A stretch of DNA of 5,688 nucleotides from Gammaproteobacteria bacterium (GTDB lineage Bacteria > Pseudomonadota > Gammaproteobacteria > Steroidobacterales > Woeseiaceae), in the NCBI GenBank assembly GCA_029881015.1, contig JAOUNK010000227.1, forward strand, positions 1 to 5,688, written 5' to 3'. The translations under genes were made by a program, and so were the position numbers. Numbering within the stretch: the stretch's first letter is position 1; every line of letters starts with the position of its first letter. The notes beneath the pieces are model-generated. The model made no database searches. It was not told the origin of the DNA and saw only the letters and a program-made list of their open reading frames with translations. Shown in pieces: positions 1 through 5,088 of this stretch.

Positions 1-801
1 TGGTTTCACGAAATGCCGGCACCCGAAGTCGTGAACTATGCGAACAATGTATGCGATGTCGCAATCCTGCCGTTGGGTGCGATTGAACAGCATGGACCGC
101 ATTGCCCGTGTGCGAGCGACGCGCTTAATGCCATTGGTATGAGCGAACTGATTGCAAAGAAATCGGGCGCAACTGTATTGCCGTGCCCGATGTATGGCTC
201 CCACCCCTATCACCATTGGGGCGTACAGGGAACGATCCCGTTGCGCTTTGAAACACATACAGCATTGATTGAAGATATCGTTCGCGGCGCAACCGTCGCA
301 GGTTTCAAAAAGTTTATTCTGCTGTCGGCTCACGGCCAGGTCTCTTCAACGATCGTCGCCGTTCACAAGCTCGGGATCGAAGGGCACTTCGTCCTGTCGC
401 TGCACTGGTATGACTTCCTGCGTGACAACATGGAGGTTCTCGATGATCCGATGTGGCACGCCGATGAGGCCGAGACCTCGGTTGCCCTGTACCTGTATCC
501 GCAGTTCGTCGATATGAGCAAGGCGGAAGCTGGCAGCAGTACGGGCCTGATTGATCCCAAGTGGAAGATCGCACCCGGCATGATGCCTAAACCCGGCCAG
601 ATGTATCACTTCGAAGGCACGTTCGCCAAACCCGAAAAACTCGAGATGCTCGAGGGCGGCAACGGGGTTGTCGGCGATCCGACCAAGGCGACCGTGGAGA
701 AAGGCGAGATCGTGGTTACACGGCTTGTCGACCATGTAAGCCTGCTGATCGAGGAGATCATGGAGCAATACCCGGTCGGCACGCAGCCGCAAACCGCCTG
801 A
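1..801 (+). CDS. Creatininase-family metal-dependent amidohydrolase (5' end probably cut off)
   Basis: The protein resembles the creatininase / creatinine amidohydrolase family (which also includes MftE-type peptidases and formamide hydrolases). These are cytoplasmic, divalent-metal enzymes that hydrolyse cyclic or linear amides. Counting from the ATG at 13, the metal-binding block GAIEQHGPH lies at residues 22-30 (E25, H27) and is followed by D36. The central strand ends in LLSAHGQ with H107, and a HADEAETS block (149-156) matches the HAGExET-like block of the family. The usual HGGN is HGQV here. The frame is open to base 1 (codons for WFHE precede the ATG), and EMPAPEVVNY looks like the family's N-terminal helix, so the ATG at 13 is probably an internal Met and the true start lies upstream; no ribosome binding site precedes it. 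Visible length of 262-266 residues is near the family norm of about 240-270. It is the first visible gene of the operon, 10 bases before the isomerase-like gene. Substrate unknown; creatinine is unlikely given the neighbours. Confidence 0.85.
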   Translation, partial: WFHEMPAPEVVNYANNVCDVAILPLGAIEQHGPHCPCASDALNAIGMSELIAKKSGATVLPCPMYGSHPYHHWGVQGTIPLRFETHTALIEDIVRGATVAGFKKFILLSAHGQVSSTIVAVHKLGIEGHFVLSLHWYDFLRDNMEVLDDPMWHADEAETSVALYLYPQFVDMSKAEAGSSTGLIDPKWKIAPGMMPKPGQMYHFEGTFAKPEKLEMLEGGNGVVGDPTKATVEKGEIVVTRLVDHVSLLIEEIMEQYPVGTQPQTA

Positions 802-804
802 TCC

Positions 805-809
805 GGAGA
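805..809 (+). promoter_or_regulatory. Ribosome binding site of the isomerase-like gene
   Basis: GGAGA lies in the 10-base gap after the creatininase-family stop. It is only 2 bases from the first ATG (812) but 5 bases from the second, in-frame ATG (815), so translation probably begins mainly at 815. The difference is one residue. Confidence 0.5.
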
Positions 810-811
810 AC

Positions 812-2257
812 ATGATGGCCAACCTGTCCAGCGCAAAACCCAGAGTCGGATTAATGACGTTCGGCGATGAGCGCGACTACATGTGGGAGGGGTATTTCGG
901 TCCGCTGACTCAACCCCGGCATGAAGAAGCAATCGAATACTTTCGCACGCTGCCTGTCGAGGTTTTGGCATTCGATGAGGTAGCGAGATCGAAACACGTC
1001 GTAGACGAACAGGTCAGGAAACTCCAGGTGGCAGGTGCCGAGTCATTGTTCGTGCACCTGCCCTGTTGGGCTACACCCAATGTTGTCGTCCGAGCCGTGC
1101 AGAGCCTCGGATTGCCTACCGTCACCATGACCAGCAAAAGTTCAGCAACACACGGCATGGTGGGCTTGTTCGGGGCTGCGGGGACCTTGTCCCAGATTGG
1201 AATCGAGCATATCCGGGTACGCGATGACTTTGGTGCGCCTGTTTTCGAGGAGAAACTACTCCCCTACTTCCGGGCGGCCTCGGCCAAAGCGAGATTGCGC
1301 GGTCGCGTAATGGGCCTGTTCGGTGGCCGCTCGCTGGGAATCGATACGGGCACTTTCGACCCGATGCAGTGGCGTTCCCAGTTCGGAATCGATGTCGACC
1401 ACATCGATCAGCTGGAAATCGTTCGTCGTGCCGAGCTAGTCGATGCCGATCGAGTCGAAAAGAACATGGTGTGGATGGCCAGGCAGTTCGCAACAATCGC
1501 TTTCGACGACGAAAAGCTCACGCATGCGAAACTCGAGTTCCAGGTCCGCTGTTATCTCGCGAACAAGGATATCAACGAGGAAAAGGGCCTCGACTTTATT
1601 TCCGTCAAGTGTATGACCGAACTATCGGACCACTATGTCCCGCAGTGTATATCCGCGGCACTGATGCCGGGACCTTATGACGGTGAAGGTGCGAAGCAGC
1701 CGTGCTCCATGTCCTGTGAGGCGGATGGCGACGGGGCGCTGACGATGGAGATCCTCAAGGAAGTATCGGGCGGTGGCTCTACGCTCTTCGGTGACGTAAG
1801 CCACATGGATGCCGACAAGAAGGTCCTGTACATCCCGAACTGCGGGGGAATGTGCTCGTGGTTTGCGGCTCGGTCGGAAAACCCTGCCGACAACCTGAAA
1901 TGCATTGAACTGCGTCCGTCGGTTCGGCCGGGTGGCGGTGCAACAACTTACTTCACGGCTAAACCAGGACCGATAACACTGGCACGCCTGTACCGCGTTG
2001 CCGGTAAGTACCGCATGGCGATTGTTCCCGGCAATGTCGTGAACCTGGATGCGCCGGATCTCGCGGAGTTCGTAGCAGCACGCGGGAAACACCAGCTACC
2101 GACCGCGTTTGTGCAAGTCGACGCGGACCTCGATCGCTTCGTCGATGAATTCGGATCAAACCATATCTCCGGCGTAGCGGGTGTATGGACCAGCGAGCTG
2201 GTGGCACTCTGCAACATGCTCGATGTCGAGCCTGTTGTGATGGATAAGAATTTTTGA
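812..2257 (+). CDS. L-fucose/L-arabinose isomerase-family protein
   Basis: This 481-residue protein belongs to the FucI/AraA ketol-isomerase superfamily, cytoplasmic metal-dependent enzymes that interconvert aldoses and ketoses. The N-terminal part (about 10-170) is the substrate-recognition Rossmann-like region. A GGRSLGIDTG block (171-180) followed by DPMQW and FGIDVDHIDQLEIV (191-204) is characteristic of fucose-isomerase-like proteins. The C-terminal catalytic part carries the expected metal ligands: E303 in SCEADGDGA, D328 in LFGDVSH, and H451 in GSNHISG. Length is shorter than E. coli FucI (about 590) and closer to arabinose isomerases (about 500). The protein has ten cysteines, including two CX3C pairs (298/302 and 344/348) close to the active-site segments. 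It sits 10 bases after the creatininase-family gene and 18 bases before the UroD-like gene. The fold and metal site are well supported. The sugar is not known, and a non-sugar substrate is possible because many family members have no assigned activity. Confidence 0.85.
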   Translation: MMANLSSAKPRVGLMTFGDERDYMWEGYFGPLTQPRHEEAIEYFRTLPVEVLAFDEVARSKHVVDEQVRKLQVAGAESLFVHLPCWATPNVVVRAVQSLGLPTVTMTSKSSATHGMVGLFGAAGTLSQIGIEHIRVRDDFGAPVFEEKLLPYFRAASAKARLRGRVMGLFGGRSLGIDTGTFDPMQWRSQFGIDVDHIDQLEIVRRAELVDADRVEKNMVWMARQFATIAFDDEKLTHAKLEFQVRCYLANKDINEEKGLDFISVKCMTELSDHYVPQCISAALMPGPYDGEGAKQPCSMSCEADGDGALTMEILKEVSGGGSTLFGDVSHMDADKKVLYIPNCGGMCSWFAARSENPADNLKCIELRPSVRPGGGATTYFTAKPGPITLARLYRVAGKYRMAIVPGNVVNLDAPDLAEFVAARGKHQLPTAFVQVDADLDRFVDEFGSNHISGVAGVWTSELVALCNMLDVEPVVMDKNF

Positions 2258-2259
2258 CC

Positions 2260-2265
2260 GAGAGG
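2260..2265 (+). promoter_or_regulatory. Ribosome binding site of the UroD-like gene
   Basis: GAGAGG lies just after the isomerase-like stop codon. It is 10 bases before the ATG at 2276 and 13 before the alternative in-frame ATG at 2279, which favours 2276. An out-of-frame ATG at 2268 is only 2 bases away and reads Met-Asn-Gln-stop, overlapping the real start as ATGA. Confidence 0.5.
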
Positions 2266-2275
2266 CCATGAATCA

Positions 2276-3469
2276 ATGATGACACCCAGGGAATGTTTCC
2301 GCGCCGCCATGAATCATGAGCAGCCTGACCGATTGCTTCTCGACATGGGAAAACACATCGGTTCGATTCACAAGCGCGCATACGTGAAGCTTAAGGACCA
2401 TCTCGGTGACTCCAGTATGGTCAACGAGAACCTGATTCTCGATCGCATGGCGCAGACAGTTGTGCCGGACGAATCCCTGCTGCAACGTTTCGATATCGAC
2501 TTCCGCTGGGTGGTTCCCAACTGGGTACAGGTGACGGAACGCGAAGACGTGGCGGGCTATATCGACATGTGGGGCGTGCCGTACAAGGCGACGGAAGACC
2601 ACGACCACTGCGTGGTCGACGGCGCGCCTATGCGAGAGGCCACCATCGATACGCTCGATAGTTTCCAATGGCCCGATCCGAACGACCCAAAGCAATTCGC
2701 AGGCCTGCGTGAAAAGGCGAAAGACCTGTACGAAAACACGAACTACGTCGTGGGTGCCGACGCCATCAAAGCGGGCATTCTCATGAATGCCTTGCAGATG
2801 CGCGGCTATGACAAGTTCTTTATGGATCTCGCCCTCGATGTGCCGTTCGCAGAGGCGTTGATGGATCGAATTCTGAACACGCTCAAGGAAATGTGGAGCC
2901 GATACATGGACGCTGTCGGCGAGTACGTTCAGATCGCCTACGTCACGGATGACCTGGGATCCCAGAGTTCCCTGCTGATCTCACCCAGGATGTTCCGCCA
3001 GTTACTGAAGCCCCGTATGAAAGAGTTGCATGACCACATCAAGAGCTGTGCGGACGTGAAGTTGATGTTCCACTCGGACGGCGCGGTGCTTCCACTGGCC
3101 GATGACTTCGTCGACATGAATGTCGACATACTCAATCCGGTACAGACATCCGTCGTCGGCCTCGACGATACGTTTGCCCTGAAGGAAACTTTCGGAGACC
3201 GCCTCTCGTTCCATGGCGCGATTGACGTGCAACAAATGATGCCCAATGCCACTACGGAGGAACTGGAGATCGAGGTGGCCAGGCGTATCCACGATCTCGG
3301 CCGGAATGGGGGCTACATACTCGCCCCCTGCCATAACATCGGGCACGACATTCCTCCGGAGAACGTCGTGACGCTTTTCAAGAAAGCCCGCGAATTTGGC
3401 AACGACCCGGCCGCACTGAAATCCATGATCGAAGGCGTACCAACGTACTTCGAATCACACACATTCTGA
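2276..3469 (+). CDS. Uroporphyrinogen decarboxylase-superfamily protein, methyltransferase-like branch (not HemE)
   Basis: The 397-residue TIM-barrel protein matches the UroD superfamily, which contains HemE and the zinc methyltransferases (MtaA/MtbA type) that move methyl groups between corrinoid proteins and thiols. Supporting blocks are the N-terminal TPRECFRAAMNHEQPDR (3-19), DMWGVPY (97-103), the TDDLGSQ turn (224-230), FHSDGAVLPLADDF (265-278), VDILNPVQTS (283-292), the FGDRLSFHGAID strand (306-317) and GGYILAPCHNIGHDIPPENV (345-364). The last block is typical of the catabolic, non-heme branch. HemE's substrate-binding N-terminal signature is not seen. In zinc methyltransferases the metal is held by His-x-Cys and a later Cys. 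Here H266 is kept, the Cys position is D268, and C352 in LAPCHN could be the later ligand, so the metal site is altered or differently used. No corrinoid-binding domain is fused to it or visible nearby. It lies between the isomerase-like and aldolase genes in a tight operon. Superfamily assignment is firm; the reaction is unknown. Confidence 0.88.
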   Translation: MMTPRECFRAAMNHEQPDRLLLDMGKHIGSIHKRAYVKLKDHLGDSSMVNENLILDRMAQTVVPDESLLQRFDIDFRWVVPNWVQVTEREDVAGYIDMWGVPYKATEDHDHCVVDGAPMREATIDTLDSFQWPDPNDPKQFAGLREKAKDLYENTNYVVGADAIKAGILMNALQMRGYDKFFMDLALDVPFAEALMDRILNTLKEMWSRYMDAVGEYVQIAYVTDDLGSQSSLLISPRMFRQLLKPRMKELHDHIKSCADVKLMFHSDGAVLPLADDFVDMNVDILNPVQTSVVGLDDTFALKETFGDRLSFHGAIDVQQMMPNATTEELEIEVARRIHDLGRNGGYILAPCHNIGHDIPPENVVTLFKKAREFGNDPAALKSMIEGVPTYFESHTF

Positions 3470-3471
3470 GC

Positions 3472-3476
3472 AAGAG
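3472..3476 (+). promoter_or_regulatory. Weak ribosome binding site of the aldolase gene
   Basis: AAGAG lies 5 bases before the ATG at 3482 and 11 bases before a second in-frame ATG at 3488 (the protein begins Met-Ala-Met-Lys). Either start is possible, differing by two residues. The site is weak. Confidence 0.35.
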
Positions 3477-3481
3477 CTGGC

Positions 3482-4258
3482 ATGGCAATGAAGAACACAG
3501 CCAAGCAAAAACTAGATAGCGGGCAGGCTACCTGTGGCGCCTTTCTGCAGACACTAAGCCCGGTTTCGGCCGAGATTCTGAGTCAGTCAGGCTTCGACTG
3601 GCTGATCGTAGACCTGGAGCACGCGCCAGGCAGCTTCGAAAACCTGCAGCACCAGCTGCAGGCAATGAACGGTTCCGGTGCGGTGCCATTCGCCCGTGCA
3701 CCGTGGAACGACCTGGTCGCCATCAAACGAATCCTCGACACGGGCGTAATGGGGATACTCATCCCGTACGTAAACACACGCGACGAGGCAGTGGCGGCTG
3801 TGGCAGCGTGCAAGTATCCGCCCGAGGGCGTCCGTGGCGTTGCTGGTAGTCCGAGGGCTGCCGGTTTCACGCGCAATGCCATGTCCTACCTGAGCTCGGC
3901 GAACGACGAGATCGTCGTCATGGTAGCAGTGGAAACAGTTGAGGCAGTGAATAACCTCGACGATATTCTCGGCGTCGAAGGCCTGGATGGCATTTTCATA
4001 GGACCGATGGATCTTGCCAGCAGCATGGGGCACCTCGGTAATCCGGGGCATCCCGAGGCGCAGGAGCAGATCGGTATTATCGAGAAGAAAGTACTCGCGT
4101 CCGACAAGTTCCTGGGAACGGTGGCGATAAACCAGGAAAAGGCAAAGTCCTGTATCGATAAGGGCTACCAGTGGCTGATCCTGATGCAGGACGGTGCGGC
4201 ACTGCGCGAGGCCGGCGATGCCGCCGTTCGATTTTTCAGCGAGGTGTCCGGAAGGTGA
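3482..4258 (+). CDS. HpcH/HpaI-family class II (metal-dependent) aldolase
   Basis: This 258-residue protein is a full-length HpcH/HpaI aldolase (relatives: HpaI, GarL, RhmA/YfaU). These cytoplasmic enzymes cleave 2-keto-3-deoxy sugar acids or 4-hydroxy-2-oxo acids to pyruvate (or a related oxo acid) plus an aldehyde, using a divalent metal. The catalytic set is complete: H47 in DLEHAPG, R72 in FARAPWND, metal ligands E151 in MVAVET and D177 in FIGPMDLASSMG. These fall two residues later than the H45, R70, E149 and D175 of HpaI. Also present are the ILIPYVNTRDEA strand (92-103), the KYPPEGVRG loop (111-119) and the LGNPGHPE segment (185-192). It is probably the carbon-carbon cleaving step of the pathway encoded here. 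A retro-aldol product such as lactaldehyde or a semialdehyde would need an oxidoreductase, and an SDR gene follows. Its stop codon overlaps the GTG start of that gene. Family and mechanism are secure; the substrate is not determined by sequence. Confidence 0.93.
   Translation: MAMKNTAKQKLDSGQATCGAFLQTLSPVSAEILSQSGFDWLIVDLEHAPGSFENLQHQLQAMNGSGAVPFARAPWNDLVAIKRILDTGVMGILIPYVNTRDEAVAAVAACKYPPEGVRGVAGSPRAAGFTRNAMSYLSSANDEIVVMVAVETVEAVNNLDDILGVEGLDGIFIGPMDLASSMGHLGNPGHPEAQEQIGIIEKKVLASDKFLGTVAINQEKAKSCIDKGYQWLILMQDGAALREAGDAAVRFFSEVSGR
4241..4246 (+). promoter_or_regulatory. Ribosome binding site fixing the GTG start of the SDR gene
   Basis: GAGGTG lies inside the end of the aldolase coding region, 8 bases before the GTG at 4255. 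This strong spacing, together with the protein alignment, supports GTG 4255 as the start rather than the upstream in-frame ATG at 4171. Confidence 0.6.
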
Positions 4259-5088
4259 AGCTCAAGAACAAAGTCGCGATCATTGCCGGAGGAACCAAGG
4301 GCATCGGGCTCGGCATCGCTGTCGAATTTGCACGCGAAGGTGCCCATGTCGTCGTTGGCGGCACGAACCCGAAGAATGGCGAAAACGCTGTCAAGGAAAT
4401 ATACGCCGCCGGCGGTGAAAGCCTGTTCGTACGTTGCGACGTTTCCGATCTCGCCGACCTCGACGGTATCGTCTCCGCCACGGTTGAGAAATTCGGTCGA
4501 GTTGACATTTATGTAGCCAACGCCGGCATCAACGACTCGAACAAGACACATTTTCTGGAGATCACGCCGGAACAATACGATCGGATCATGGCCATCAATC
4601 TTCGCGGGATGTTTTTCGGCGGGCAAAAGGCCGCGCAGCAAATGGTCGCGCAGGGCGACGGCGGTGTCATTATCAACATGTCGTCGGTCAACGCGCACCT
4701 CGCCCTCGATTCTCAGGTGATCTATACGATTTCCAAAGGTGGGATTCAGCAACTCACCAAGGTACAGGCCGTGGCGCTCGCACCGCACAACATCAAGGTC
4801 AACGCAATGGCGCCGGGCCCGATAGAGACGGACCTGATGCGCAGGGTTGGGTCCGACAAGGAGCTGATGGACACGATTCTCTCACGCACCCCTCAGGGGC
4901 GGATCGGAACGCCGCGTGAATGCGGCCGGCTGGCCGTATTCCTTGCCAGCGATGACTCGGACTTTATCTTTGGACAGTCGATCTACATCGACGGGGGACG
5001 CGGGTTCCAGGCATTCCCGACTCCCGGATACAGAACCGTTACCGAGGAAGACTACGAGCGTTTGCAGAATCTGCTAGCTGAGCCCTGA
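4255..5088 (+). CDS. Short-chain dehydrogenase/reductase (classical SDR)
   Basis: The product is a 277-residue classical SDR, a cytoplasmic NAD(P)-dependent oxidoreductase acting on an alcohol or carbonyl group. From GTG 4255 it begins with the normal SDR opening KLKNKVAIIAGG. The nucleotide-binding loop GGTKGIGLG is at residues 12-20, ANAG at 88-91, N115 in MAINLRG, catalytic S144 in NMSSVNAH, Y157 and K161 in YTISK, the PGPIETDLM segment (187-195) and the family-end block FGQSIYIDGGRG (239-250). The strand-2 end VVVGGTN lacks the acidic residue that usually favours NAD, so NADP or mixed use is plausible. The chain runs about 27 residues past the DGG block (FQAFPTPGYRTVTEEDYERL and on), longer than many SDRs, possibly a subunit-contact or substrate-closing tail. 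An upstream in-frame ATG at 4171 would add an Arg-rich 28-residue piece read out of frame from the aldolase gene and is rejected. The gene overlaps the aldolase stop by 3 bases (GTGA) and ends convergent with the folate enzyme gene. It may oxidise a sugar, a sugar acid or the aldolase product. Confidence 0.93.
   Translation: MKLKNKVAIIAGGTKGIGLGIAVEFAREGAHVVVGGTNPKNGENAVKEIYAAGGESLFVRCDVSDLADLDGIVSATVEKFGRVDIYVANAGINDSNKTHFLEITPEQYDRIMAINLRGMFFGGQKAAQQMVAQGDGGVIINMSSVNAHLALDSQVIYTISKGGIQQLTKVQAVALAPHNIKVNAMAPGPIETDLMRRVGSDKELMDTILSRTPQGRIGTPRECGRLAVFLASDDSDFIFGQSIYIDGGRGFQAFPTPGYRTVTEEDYERLQNLLAEP
5074..5088. other. Convergent overlap of two coding 3' ends
   Basis: The last 15 bases of the SDR gene (plus strand, stop TGA at 5086-5088) and of the folate-enzyme gene (minus strand, stop TAG read from 5076 to 5074) share the same DNA. 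The two transcripts must therefore overlap tail to tail, and no intrinsic terminator separates them. Confidence 0.8.

Larger units (their letters stand above)
1..5088 (+). other. Probable five-gene operon (catabolic cluster)
   Basis: Five same-strand genes follow one another with gaps of 10, 18 and 12 bases and one 3-base overlap, leaving no room for internal promoters or terminators outside coding sequence. Co-transcription is therefore likely. The promoter and first codons lie left of the window. The transcript must end inside or beyond the convergent folate-enzyme gene, and I see no clear hairpin-plus-T-run terminator at the junction. Confidence 0.7.

Noticed and set aside
346..822. Minus-strand open frame of 158 codons opposite the creatininase-family gene
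   Set aside because: It lies wholly against a well-supported gene, shows no recognisable domain and has no ribosome binding site that I can see. It is a shadow of the codon bias on the other strand.
2273..2695. Minus-strand open frame of 140 codons opposite the UroD-like gene
   Set aside because: It is antisense to a conserved enzyme and its composition is low in recognisable motifs, so it is a shadow frame.
2276..3469. Heme biosynthesis HemE as the identity of the UroD-like gene
   Set aside because: The C-terminal blocks are those of the catabolic, methyltransferase-like branch, the HemE N-terminal signature is missing, and the operon has no heme-pathway neighbours.
812..4258. Classical L-fucose degradation (isomerase, kinase, phosphate aldolase)
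   Set aside because: No kinase is present in the window and the aldolase is of the HpcH/HpaI type, which acts on keto acids, rather than the fuculose-phosphate aldolase family.
4165..4788. Minus-strand open frame of 207 codons opposite the SDR gene
   Set aside because: It is long, but fully antisense to the conserved SDR fold, including its catalytic blocks. Long antisense frames are common in DNA of this base composition.
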